Below, piece after piece: positions 48,005 to 56,812 of a stretch of DNA of 64,000 bases. The stretch spans positions 48,273 to 112,272 of the forward strand of contig CAIQWT010000060.1 in NCBI GenBank assembly GCA_903875605.1. Reading direction: 5' to 3'. The stretch is from an uncultured Geobacteraceae bacterium (lineage in GTDB: Bacteria; Desulfobacterota; Desulfuromonadia; Geobacterales; Pseudopelobacteraceae). A program made the position numbers and the translations under genes. Within the stretch, counting starts at the first letter, position 1, and every line of letters begins with the position of its first letter. The notes beneath the pieces are model-generated. The model had not been told where the DNA came from, did not search any database, and worked only from the letters and a program-made list of their open reading frames with translations.

Positions 48005-49786
48005 ATGAGCGAAAACGCAGGAATACAGATTCTTATCTGCCAGGGAACTGGCGGAATTTCGATGGGCGCCAAAGAAGTTGAGACAGCATTCATAACATTG
48101 CTTGCTCAAAAAGGCGTGGATGCAGTTGTCGGTAAGCGGTGTGACGTTATAAAAACCGGTTGCCGCGGTCTGTGTGCCAACGATGTTCTGGTTGATATAA
48201 TCACTCCCGAACAGGGTCGCGTAACCTATGACTTTGTCAAACCTGAAGAGGTTGAAAAAATTATTGACGAACATATCGTCAAAAAAGAGATTATCGAAAA
48301 ACGCAAAGCAAAACCTTACTATAACCAGTTTGTTGACGCCCAGATGCGTGTTGTAATGACGGGTTGCGGTCAAATCGATCCTGACAGTATCGATGCATAT
48401 AAAAATGAAGAAGGATTCAAAGCTATAGAGAAGTGCGTTAAATCAATGAAGCCGGAAGAAGTAATTGATGAAGTCAAGAAGTCAGGCCTTCGTGGCCGTG
48501 GCGGCGGCGGATTCCCGACCGGAATGAAATGGTCTTTCTGCAAAGCGACTCCAGGTGATCATAAATACCTGATCTGTAATGCTGACGAGGGCGATCCAGG
48601 CGCTTTTATGGACAGATCGCTTCTTGAAGGCGACCCCTACTGTATTATTGAAGGTATGATGATTGCCGCGTATGCAATCGGTTGTGACTTTGGTTATGTT
48701 TATGTTCGCGCCGAATATCCGTTGGCTGTGCAGCGTCTTCAGCACGCCATTGATGTCTGTTACGAAAAAGGCTATCTCGGAAAGAATATTCAGGGATGGG
48801 GTCTTGACTTCGATATGCGCATTAAAATGGGCGCCGGTGCTTTTGTTTGCGGTGAAGAAACTGCATTAATGGCTTCAATTGAAGGTCATCGCGGCATGAG
48901 TCGACCACGTCCTCCATTCCCGGCTGTTCGCGGTCTGTGGGGTAAACCGACTAACATTAATAATGTTGAGACATTCGGTAACGTTCGTCATATTATTAAC
49001 AAAGGTGGCGATTGGTACGCATCATTAGGTACTGAAACTACTAAAGGTACTAAAATATTTGCAGTAACCGGTAAAGTTAAGCACACCGGGCTCGTAGAAG
49101 TACCTGCCGGTATGAAAATCCGCGAAGTTATCTATGATGTCTGTGGCGGTATTGCTAACAACCGTAAATTCAAGGCTGTCCAGGCCGGCGGCCCTTCCGG
49201 CGGGTGTATTCCTGCTGAGATCCTTGATACTCCAGTTGACTATGATTCTCTGATTAAAGCCGGCGCAATGATGGGCTCGGGTGGTCTGGTTGTTATGGAT
49301 GAAACAACTTGTATGGTTGACGTATCACGATTCTTCCTTAATTTTACCAGGATGGAGTCTTGTGGCAAGTGCGTACCATGCCGAATTGGTCTGAAGGTAA
49401 TGCTCGACATTCTTGAGCGTATCACAGAGGGACGTGGTGTTCCTTCAGATATAGAAACGCTTCAGGATCTTGGCGTTGCCATCAAAAAAGCTTCACTTTG
49501 CGGTCTCGGACAAACTGCTCCGAATCCGATTCTTTCCACTATTAACTATTTCCGGCATGAATATGAAGCGCATATTAACGAGAAACGCTGTCCATCTAAC
49601 TGCTGTAAAGAGCTTCTGTTATGGCAGGTTGTTGAAGACAAGTGTGTCAAGTGTGGTGCGTGCAAAAAAGTCTGTCCGGTTGATGCAATAGTATGGGAAA
49701 AAGGCCAGTTAGCTTATCTCGACAAGGAAAAATGCACTAAGTGCACATCCTGCTATGACGCCTGTCGCTTTATGGCTCTAGAATAG
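48005..49786 (+). CDS. nuoF: NADH-quinone oxidoreductase subunit F, extended form
   Basis: The FMN- and NADH-binding subunit, here 593 residues instead of about 430. Residues 1-110 are an extra thioredoxin-like [2Fe-2S] domain of the HymB/HydB kind, but only three of its four expected ligands are visible (C12, C53, C57; Gly17 replaces the second Cys). The core follows: GLRGRGGGGFPTGMKW, NADEGDPGAFMDR, and the N3 cluster ESCGKCVPCRIG with a later Cys in CGLGQTAP. The C-terminal 55 residues add a two-cluster ferredoxin (CVKCGACKKVCPVDAI and CTKCTSCYDACRF). Such domains are known in electron-bifurcating hydrogenases, so an alternative or second electron partner is possible. Confidence 0.95.
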   Translation: MSENAGIQILICQGTGGISMGAKEVETAFITLLAQKGVDAVVGKRCDVIKTGCRGLCANDVLVDIITPEQGRVTYDFVKPEEVEKIIDEHIVKKEIIEKRKAKPYYNQFVDAQMRVVMTGCGQIDPDSIDAYKNEEGFKAIEKCVKSMKPEEVIDEVKKSGLRGRGGGGFPTGMKWSFCKATPGDHKYLICNADEGDPGAFMDRSLLEGDPYCIIEGMMIAAYAIGCDFGYVYVRAEYPLAVQRLQHAIDVCYEKGYLGKNIQGWGLDFDMRIKMGAGAFVCGEETALMASIEGHRGMSRPRPPFPAVRGLWGKPTNINNVETFGNVRHIINKGGDWYASLGTETTKGTKIFAVTGKVKHTGLVEVPAGMKIREVIYDVCGGIANNRKFKAVQAGGPSGGCIPAEILDTPVDYDSLIKAGAMMGSGGLVVMDETTCMVDVSRFFLNFTRMESCGKCVPCRIGLKVMLDILERITEGRGVPSDIETLQDLGVAIKKASLCGLGQTAPNPILSTINYFRHEYEAHINEKRCPSNCCKELLLWQVVEDKCVKCGACKKVCPVDAIVWEKGQLAYLDKEKCTKCTSCYDACRFMALE

Positions 49787-49842
49787 AGTTTTTGAATCAA
49801 ATCAGTAATGTACACGGTCAAACTCACTGAACAGAGGTTGAG

Positions 49843-52317
49843 ATGGTAAATCTTACAATTGATGACAAGCAGGTTACTGCACCCAGGACTGCTACAATTT
49901 ATGAAGCTGCCAAGATAAACGGGATTAAGATCCCTATACTTTGTCACGATAAAAAACTAAAGCCATTTGGCGCATGCCGTATGTGTCTTGTTGAAGTAGA
50001 ACAGATGAAGGGACGTCAGATTCCCGCCTGTACTACACCGGTAACCGAAGGAATGATCATTCGTACTACGACTCCGGATATAGTCAAGGCGCGTAAAATG
50101 GTTCTCGAGTTACTGCTGCTTAATCACCCGCTTGATTGCCCCGTATGCGATAAATCCGGTGATTGTGATCTGCAAAATCTGACATATGAATACAAAGTAA
50201 ACAGCAATCGGTTTAAAGACGAAAAATTCAATCACACGATAGACTATAATAATCCGCTGATTGAGCGGGATATGAACCGTTGTGTTTTATGTGGTAAATG
50301 CGCTCGAATTTGCGATGAAATAGTTAGCTACGGAGCTTTGACTTTTATAGACCGTGGTATTGAAACAAAAATAGGTTGTGAATTTGATGATGGTCTGAAT
50401 TGTGAATTCTGCGGATCATGTATATCTGTGTGCCCAGTTGGATCTCTGCTTGCCCGTCCTTTCAAGCATAAGGCCCGCTTTTGGGCGATGACCAAGCATA
50501 CATCTGTTTGCAGTTATTGTGGCACAGGCTGCAATCTTACACTTGGCGTTAAAGACAATAAGGTTTTAACAACAATCTATGATGAGGAACAGGGTTTCCA
50601 TAAAGGGCAGCTTTGTGTACGTGGTCGTTTTGGTTACCAGTTTATTAATAGTACTAAGCGATTAACTAAGCCGTTGATTAAAAAGAACGGCAGATTGATT
50701 GAATCAACCTGGGACGAGGCTCTTGAACTAGTTGCCGGTCGTCTTAAGGGAGGCACAGAAGTTGCCGCTCTTGCAACTCCGCGTCTTACTAATGAGGAAC
50801 TTGCTCTCTTCAAAAAACTTCTTCTGGAAAATATCGGCACTAAAAACTTTGACCATGCTGCAGGATTCGCTCACGCCGCACTTACTGATGGTCTTGAAAA
50901 AAGTTTTGGTACGCCGGCATCCTCTGCAAGTATACTTGACATCCAAAAAAGTGATTTCCTTCTCGTAATTAAAACGGATGCGTATGAAACTCATCCGGTA
51001 GTTGGTTTTGAAATAAATATGGCTGTTAAAAATAAGGGTTCTAAGCTCAATATTATTTCTGACAAACGTGGTAAGCTTTCAAAACTTCCTGAGACAAATA
51101 CATTTGTCCACGTTCCTGGAAGTGAAGTCGCTGTATTGAATGCCTTAGCCAAAATTATTCTGGACGAAAAACTAGTTAGTGCAGCTGCAGCATCCGTCCC
51201 AGGTTATGCCGAACTTGAAAAAGCATTGGTGCCATTTAGCGCCGAAGCGGTGTCTGTACAGAGTGGCATTGCTGCCGCTGATATAAAAAAGCTTGCCTAT
51301 GAATATGCCGCAGCAGAAAAAGCGCTGATTATATTTCCAATAGGGCAGGGTTATGCTGGACATGCTGCTGATCTTGCGAGTGCAGTTGCGAATCTGGCAA
51401 TCCTGACTGGTAAATACGATAAAGAAGGATGCGGAGTCCTTTGCCTCTCCGAGAAAAACAACAGTCAAGGGGCTGTGGATGTCGGCTTTTACGCACAAGA
51501 TGGTGCTTTAGGCGGCTTACAGATTCTTGACGCCTGTTCAACCGGCACAGTCAAGACACTTTTCATTGCTGGTGAAAACCCGCTGACCTCGTACCCTGAT
51601 CGCAGTAGGGTCAAGGCTGCGCTTGAGGCAGTTGAGTTTTTGGTAGTTTCTGAAATGTTCCTTACCGAGACCGCTGCAATGGCAGATGTTGTGCTACCCG
51701 TCTGCTCATTTGCTGAAAAAGATGGTACTTTTACCAGTACGGATCGTCACGTTCAATACTTCAAAGCAGCAATTCGTAAAAGCGTTCAGATTAAGAGCGA
51801 TCATGAAGTGTTCTCAGCTCTGATAACTCTGCTTGGCGGGACAGCCCCAACGTCTCCATCAGCAACTTTTAGCGAAATTGCTTCAAAGACACCTGGGTAC
51901 TCTGGTTTAAGTCATGTATCTCTCCGCAAAGACGGCGCTTATGCTCCTGTTGTAATTACTCCGTCGCTTGTTGTGACGCAAGTTGCGCCTTACAAAACAG
52001 TTGAACAAGGCAAGTTAGCGATGGTAACTGGCAGTGCCCTGTATCACAACGGCACTTTGTCACAGCACGGTGAAGGGCCTATGCATGTCTGTCCTGAAGG
52101 TTATATAGAATTATCGCGTGCTGATGCCACTGCCCAAAAAATTACTGATAGTGACATGATCAATGTATCTTCTTCAACCGGAAGTATGCAGCTCAAAGTA
52201 AAAGTGTCACCACGTATGCCAGCAGGTGTCGTATTTGTACCATATCATTTTAGTGAATCACCGATTAATACAATTTGGAGTGGCTCACCAGTTACTTTGG
52301 TTGCTCTTGCAAAATAA
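49843..52317 (+). CDS. nuoG: NADH-quinone oxidoreductase subunit G
   Basis: The 824-residue iron-sulfur subunit. From the N-terminus: a [2Fe-2S] domain (CHDKKLKPFGACRMC), the His-containing cluster region HPLDCPVCDKSGDCDLQ, two ferredoxin clusters (CVLCGKCARIC and CEFCGSCISVC), then the formate-dehydrogenase-like domain. The latter begins CSYCGTGCNLTL and ends HKGQLCVRGR, a C-x2-C-x3-C-x27-C set for cluster N7, which is absent in mitochondrial enzymes. The remainder is a degenerate molybdopterin fold. Weak ribosome site (gttgag). Confidence 0.96.
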   Translation: MVNLTIDDKQVTAPRTATIYEAAKINGIKIPILCHDKKLKPFGACRMCLVEVEQMKGRQIPACTTPVTEGMIIRTTTPDIVKARKMVLELLLLNHPLDCPVCDKSGDCDLQNLTYEYKVNSNRFKDEKFNHTIDYNNPLIERDMNRCVLCGKCARICDEIVSYGALTFIDRGIETKIGCEFDDGLNCEFCGSCISVCPVGSLLARPFKHKARFWAMTKHTSVCSYCGTGCNLTLGVKDNKVLTTIYDEEQGFHKGQLCVRGRFGYQFINSTKRLTKPLIKKNGRLIESTWDEALELVAGRLKGGTEVAALATPRLTNEELALFKKLLLENIGTKNFDHAAGFAHAALTDGLEKSFGTPASSASILDIQKSDFLLVIKTDAYETHPVVGFEINMAVKNKGSKLNIISDKRGKLSKLPETNTFVHVPGSEVAVLNALAKIILDEKLVSAAAASVPGYAELEKALVPFSAEAVSVQSGIAAADIKKLAYEYAAAEKALIIFPIGQGYAGHAADLASAVANLAILTGKYDKEGCGVLCLSEKNNSQGAVDVGFYAQDGALGGLQILDACSTGTVKTLFIAGENPLTSYPDRSRVKAALEAVEFLVVSEMFLTETAAMADVVLPVCSFAEKDGTFTSTDRHVQYFKAAIRKSVQIKSDHEVFSALITLLGGTAPTSPSATFSEIASKTPGYSGLSHVSLRKDGAYAPVVITPSLVVTQVAPYKTVEQGKLAMVTGSALYHNGTLSQHGEGPMHVCPEGYIELSRADATAQKITDSDMINVSSSTGSMQLKVKVSPRMPAGVVFVPYHFSESPINTIWSGSPVTLVALAK

Positions 52318-52380
52318 TACGGTTACTCACAGTAACCATTCGAATTAACTAATTTCACACAAGCAAAGAAAGAGGGACAG

Positions 52381-53445
52381 ATGGGAATCGAGATATTAGG
52401 ACTGCCGATGATGTATTACATCGCCATGGTTGCCAAGGTCCTGCTGGCATTTGTCTTTGTGCTGCTGACCGTCGCCTATGCCACATATGCCGAGCGTAAA
52501 ATAATTGGCCATATGCAGGTTCGTCTGGGGCCTATGCGTACAGGATGGCACGGTTTATTACAGCCGATTGCAGATGGGCTTAAACTTTTCTTTAAAGAAG
52601 AGATTATACCTTCGCAGGCAAGCACCTTTGCATTCCTGGTTGCTCCACTTATTGCACTCATACCGGCGTTTATAACCTTTGCTGTCATTCCTTTTGGTGG
52701 CGTAATTGAAGTAGCCGGTTACAAAATACCACTCCAGATTGCGGCTTATTATGACACGACTGCCGGACAGGTTTTTGATGTAAATGTCGGCGTGCTATAC
52801 ATTCTTGCAATGTCTTCACTTGGTGTTTATGGCATTGTTCTGGCTGGTTGGGCGTCAAACAGTAAGTATTCACTTATGGGTGGTCTGCGCGCCTCGGCTC
52901 AGATGATATCGTATGAACTTGCGGCTGGTCTGTCCATCATCGCCGTGTTTATGCTTTCCGGGACGCTTTCACTTACTAAAATTGTTGAGCTTCAATCAGG
53001 AATGGGCGGCTTTGAGTGGTACCTGTTTAAACAACCTCTTGCTGCGTTTATGTTCTTCATATGCTCGCTTGCAGAAATTAACCGTACTCCTTTTGATTTA
53101 CCTGAAGCCGAAACTGAGTTGGTCTCCGGTTTCTGTACTGAATATTCATCAATGAAATACGCTATGTTCTTTATGGCTGAGTATGCAAACATGGTTACCG
53201 TTTGTGCGCTGACTGTCACACTTTTTCTTGGTGGTTGGAATGGCCCTTTAACCAACGCAATGCCGCTTCTTGGTCCAGTATACTTTGTAGCAAAAGTTTA
53301 TTTCCTCATGTTTGTCTGTATGTGGATTCGTGCAACACTGCCACGCTACCGATATGACCAATTAATGCACCTTGGCTGGAAAGTATTTATTCCCGTGGCA
53401 CTCGTAAATATAGTGGTTACAGGAATTATCGGGTATTTTTTGTAA
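52381..53445 (+). CDS. nuoH: NADH-quinone oxidoreductase subunit H
   Basis: A 354-residue membrane subunit with eight helices that contributes the entry of the quinone channel. Signatures are YAERKIIGHMQVRLGPMRTG near residue 37, SNSKYSLMGGLRASAQMISY, and the acidic funnel EINRTPFDLPEAETELVSGF. The ribosome site is agaggga. Length and motifs are normal. Confidence 0.98.
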   Translation: MGIEILGLPMMYYIAMVAKVLLAFVFVLLTVAYATYAERKIIGHMQVRLGPMRTGWHGLLQPIADGLKLFFKEEIIPSQASTFAFLVAPLIALIPAFITFAVIPFGGVIEVAGYKIPLQIAAYYDTTAGQVFDVNVGVLYILAMSSLGVYGIVLAGWASNSKYSLMGGLRASAQMISYELAAGLSIIAVFMLSGTLSLTKIVELQSGMGGFEWYLFKQPLAAFMFFICSLAEINRTPFDLPEAETELVSGFCTEYSSMKYAMFFMAEYANMVTVCALTVTLFLGGWNGPLTNAMPLLGPVYFVAKVYFLMFVCMWIRATLPRYRYDQLMHLGWKVFIPVALVNIVVTGIIGYFL

Positions 53446-53488
53446 CACGCTGAATTAGTAACGTTATTTCAGAGACGAGGATGAACAC

Positions 53489-53890
53489 ATGAATCCGATT
53501 ACACCAATAATAAACGGCATGAAGATTACATTAAAGCACATGTTCATGAAGCCGGTGACGTTGCAGTACCCAACCGAGCGTCCGCAGGTTGCAGAGCGTT
53601 TTCGTGGACTTCACGGTTTAAAGGTTTCACACAGTAAAGCAAAATGTGTTGCCTGCTACCTTTGTCCGACTGTATGCCCTGCTAAATGTATAACTGTTGA
53701 GGCTGCCGAAGACTCAAATCACGACAAGTATGCATCCGTTTATGAAATAGATATGCTTCGTTGCATCTTCTGTGGCTATTGTGTCGAAGCCTGCCCGGTT
53801 GACGCTCTCAAGATGACAGGTGAGTTCGAACTGGCTAATTATAAACGAGAAGATTTTATCTACTCTAAAGAACGTCTCTTAGAAAAGTAA
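53489..53890 (+). CDS. nuoI: NADH-quinone oxidoreductase subunit I
   Basis: A 133-residue ferredoxin-like subunit carrying N6a and N6b. Both motifs are complete: CVACYLCPTVCPAKC and CIFCGYCVEACPVDA. It joins NuoG and NuoB in the electron path. An amphipathic N-terminal helix (TPIINGMKITLKHMF) anchors it at the membrane surface. The overall length is a little shorter than some homologues but nothing essential is missing. Confidence 0.98.
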   Translation: MNPITPIINGMKITLKHMFMKPVTLQYPTERPQVAERFRGLHGLKVSHSKAKCVACYLCPTVCPAKCITVEAAEDSNHDKYASVYEIDMLRCIFCGYCVEACPVDALKMTGEFELANYKREDFIYSKERLLEK

Positions 53891-53903
53891 TAAGGAGCAG
53901 TGC

Positions 53904-54407
53904 ATGGAAACCCTTTTCTTTCTGATCATATCGTTGGTGGCAATAGTATCGGCGATCCTTGTGATCACCTGCAAGAACCCGATTAATAGTGCACTGGCGC
54001 TTATCATGACGTTCTTCTGCCTTGCAACATATTACGTTATGCTGGACGCACCTTTTATGGCTGCCGTTCAGGTAATGGTGTATGCAGGTGCTATTATGGT
54101 TTTGATGGTGTTCACTATCATGCTGCTGAATGTACGAGTGGATGCTTCGAAAAAACATTCTCATAAGCTCATTTTTGGCACAATAGTAGGCTTTTTTACA
54201 CTGATAAACATTGTCGTTGTCCTTGTTAAAAGCCGGGCAGCACTGCCAACAGGCCCTTACACTGGCGACATGATTAAAAATATCGGTCACACGGAGCTTA
54301 TTGGAAGAGAAATATTTACTAACTTTCTATTACCATTTGAAATAACCTCGATACTTTTGTTAGTTGCAATAGTCGGCGCTGTTATTCTGGCCAAGAAAAA
54401 AATATAA
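53904..54407 (+). CDS. nuoJ: NADH-quinone oxidoreductase subunit J
   Basis: A 167-residue membrane subunit with five helices (for example [20 protein letters not shown] and [20 protein letters not shown]). The third helix with its [13 protein letters not shown] pattern includes the pi-bulge known from complex I structures. It lies 13 bases after nuoI and 14 before nuoK. Confidence 0.96.
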   Translation: METLFFLIISLVAIVSAILVITCKNPINSALALIMTFFCLATYYVMLDAPFMAAVQVMVYAGAIMVLMVFTIMLLNVRVDASKKHSHKLIFGTIVGFFTLINIVVVLVKSRAALPTGPYTGDMIKNIGHTELIGREIFTNFLLPFEITSILLLVAIVGAVILAKKKI

Positions 54408-54421
54408 GAGGGATCTATTTC

Positions 54422-54724
54422 ATGGAAAACCTTAACAGTTATCTCATCGTTAGCGCCATACTCTTTACAATCGGTACGATAGGCGTCCTGACCCGTAAAA
54501 ACGCTATCGTAATTTTCATGTGTATTGAGCTTATGCTAAATGCCGTCAACCTTACTTTTGTAGCTTTTTCCCGCCACCTTGGCAATCTGGATGGTCAGGT
54601 TTTTGTCTTCTTCATAATGACAGTAGCCGCAGCAGAAGCAGCCGTCGGTCTGGCACTTATCATTGCGTTCTTCAACAACAAAGAGTCAATTGATGTTGAA
54701 GACATAAATTTAATGAAGTGGTAA
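54422..54724 (+). CDS. nuoK: NADH-quinone oxidoreductase subunit K
   Basis: A 100-residue subunit with three helices. The conserved glutamates on the proton path are in [20 protein letters not shown] and [18 protein letters not shown]. The length is the family standard. Related to the MnhC/MrpC antiporter subunits. Confidence 0.97.
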   Translation: MENLNSYLIVSAILFTIGTIGVLTRKNAIVIFMCIELMLNAVNLTFVAFSRHLGNLDGQVFVFFIMTVAAAEAAVGLALIIAFFNNKESIDVEDINLMKW

Positions 54725-54779
54725 AACAGTAGCCCACCCCTTACGACAATGTTTAACGATTGCATAAAAGGAGTCTTAC

Positions 54780-56774
54780 ATGTTTGACAACGTATGGCTA
54801 ATACCGCTATTCCCTCTAATCGGGTTCATTATTAATGGACTCTTTGGGAAAAAAATCAAGAATGAGGCTGTTATCGGCGGAATTGGAACGCTGATGATCT
54901 TCTTGTCATTCTTGGTATCGTGCGGAATACTCATGCAGATGATCGGTCTGCCTCCGGAACAGCGAGTCTTTGAAAAAGTACTTTTCCCTTGGATTCACTC
55001 CGGTAACTTTAAGGCCGATATGGCTTTTCTGGTAGACCCACTGTCAGTGATTATGATCATGGTGGTTACTGGCGTCGGTTCGCTGATACATCTCTATTCC
55101 ATAGGCTACATGCACGGAGAAGAGGGCTTTTATCGTTTCTTTGCTTATCTGAATCTATTCTGTATGTCGATGCTACTACTGGTACTCGGCAGTAATATGC
55201 TGGTAATGTTCATCGGATGGGAAGGAGTTGGTCTCTGCTCTTATCTCCTGATCGGTTACTATTTCCACAAAAAATCTGCTGGTGACGCCGCTAAAAAAGC
55301 TTTTGTCATGAATCGTGTGGGTGACTTTGGGTTTTTGATTGGTCTATTTACACTATACTGGTGGTTCGGTAGCAACCACAACATCTGGACAGTTAATTTC
55401 ATGGAAATTAAAGCAGCATCACATCTTCTGCCATACGGCGGTGTAGTTACTTTTGCCACCTTATGCTTTTTTGTTGGTGCAACAGGCAAGTCGGCACAGA
55501 TTCCTCTTTTTACCTGGCTTCCTGACGCAATGGAAGGCCCAACACCTGTATCAGCTCTTATTCACGCTGCAACCATGGTTACGGCTGGTGTCTACATGAT
55601 TGGCCGCATGAGTTTCGTATTTGTAAAATCACCTGAAACAATGATGGTAATTGCCGTTGTGGGCGCAGCAACAGCAATTTTTGCAGCAACCATTGGTACT
55701 GCACAAAATGATATTAAACGGGTTCTGGCTTATTCTACAGTTTCCCAGCTCGGTTTCATGTTCCTTGCTATGGGTGTTGGTGCCTTTAGTGCCGGTATCT
55801 TCCATCTAATGACACACGCTTTCTTTAAGGCCTGTCTATTCCTTGGGTCTGGTTCGGTTATTCACTCAATGCATCATGCACTGCACAAGGTACATGCTCA
55901 TGATGATGCCCAGGATATGCGTAATATGGGTGGTCTGCGTAAGGCCATGCCGATTACTTTTATAACCTTTCTCGTATCCACTATTGCAATCTCCGGTATC
56001 CCGGGATTCTCAGGTTTCTTCTCGAAAGACGAAATCCTTTGGATGGCTTTTGCCAATCCATACCATGGTAATCTCAATATTGTTCTTTGGGGTATTGGTG
56101 CTATAGCTGCATGTTTCACAGCTTTCTACATGTTCCGCCTTGTATTCATGACATTCTTCGGTGAGTGCCGGATAAATCCTAAAGCCAAGAGTTATCTCCA
56201 TGAGTCTCCTCTTGTGATAACTATTCCGCTGATGGTTCTTGGTACATTAGCAGCGGTTGGTGGTTATCTCGGTATGCCTAAAATCCTTGGAATGTTACCA
56301 AACTACTTTGAACACTGGTTAGATCCAGTCTTTGAACTTGCCAACGAATATGGCAGTAAATATGCTCACCACGGTGCACATCCGAGTCATGCAATTGAAT
56401 GGGGACTAATGGGTTTGTCTGTTGTTATCGCGCTGGTTGGAATTGCGATCGCATTTACAATGTATGTTAAAAACACCGAATTGCCTGGTAAATTTGTGGC
56501 AACATTTCCGACACTTCACAGGGTTGTCTATAACAAGTGGTATGTGGATGAACTGTATGATTATGTTTTTGTAAATCCTTGCAAGTCTTTCGGCCAGTTT
56601 CTCTGGAAAGGTTTTGATGTCCTTGTTATTGACGGCATAGTTAACGGCGTAGCCAATGTTGTAATGGGGTTCAGTGGAATCTTCCGGTATCTTCAGTCCG
56701 GTTATATATACAACTACGCATTTTCAATGGTACTCGGTGTTGTTGTAATGCTTGGCTACTTCATTTTTAAATAA
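54780..56774 (+). CDS. nuoL: NADH-quinone oxidoreductase subunit L
   Basis: A 664-residue antiporter-like subunit at the far end of the membrane arm. It has about 16 helices including the long lateral helix near the C-terminus. The proton-path residues lie in FIGWEGVGLCSYLLIGYYFH, ATGKSAQIPLFTWLPDAMEG and HAATMVTAGVYMIGR. The His-containing segment MTHAFFKACLFLGSGSVIH is typical. A YNKWYVDELYDYVFV stretch marks the start of the lateral helix region. Confidence 0.97.
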   Translation: MFDNVWLIPLFPLIGFIINGLFGKKIKNEAVIGGIGTLMIFLSFLVSCGILMQMIGLPPEQRVFEKVLFPWIHSGNFKADMAFLVDPLSVIMIMVVTGVGSLIHLYSIGYMHGEEGFYRFFAYLNLFCMSMLLLVLGSNMLVMFIGWEGVGLCSYLLIGYYFHKKSAGDAAKKAFVMNRVGDFGFLIGLFTLYWWFGSNHNIWTVNFMEIKAASHLLPYGGVVTFATLCFFVGATGKSAQIPLFTWLPDAMEGPTPVSALIHAATMVTAGVYMIGRMSFVFVKSPETMMVIAVVGAATAIFAATIGTAQNDIKRVLAYSTVSQLGFMFLAMGVGAFSAGIFHLMTHAFFKACLFLGSGSVIHSMHHALHKVHAHDDAQDMRNMGGLRKAMPITFITFLVSTIAISGIPGFSGFFSKDEILWMAFANPYHGNLNIVLWGIGAIAACFTAFYMFRLVFMTFFGECRINPKAKSYLHESPLVITIPLMVLGTLAAVGGYLGMPKILGMLPNYFEHWLDPVFELANEYGSKYAHHGAHPSHAIEWGLMGLSVVIALVGIAIAFTMYVKNTELPGKFVATFPTLHRVVYNKWYVDELYDYVFVNPCKSFGQFLWKGFDVLVIDGIVNGVANVVMGFSGIFRYLQSGYIYNYAFSMVLGVVVMLGYFIFK

Positions 56775-56812
56775 CTATTTCATTAGCACTTTGTATAAAG
56801 GAGCACGAATTC

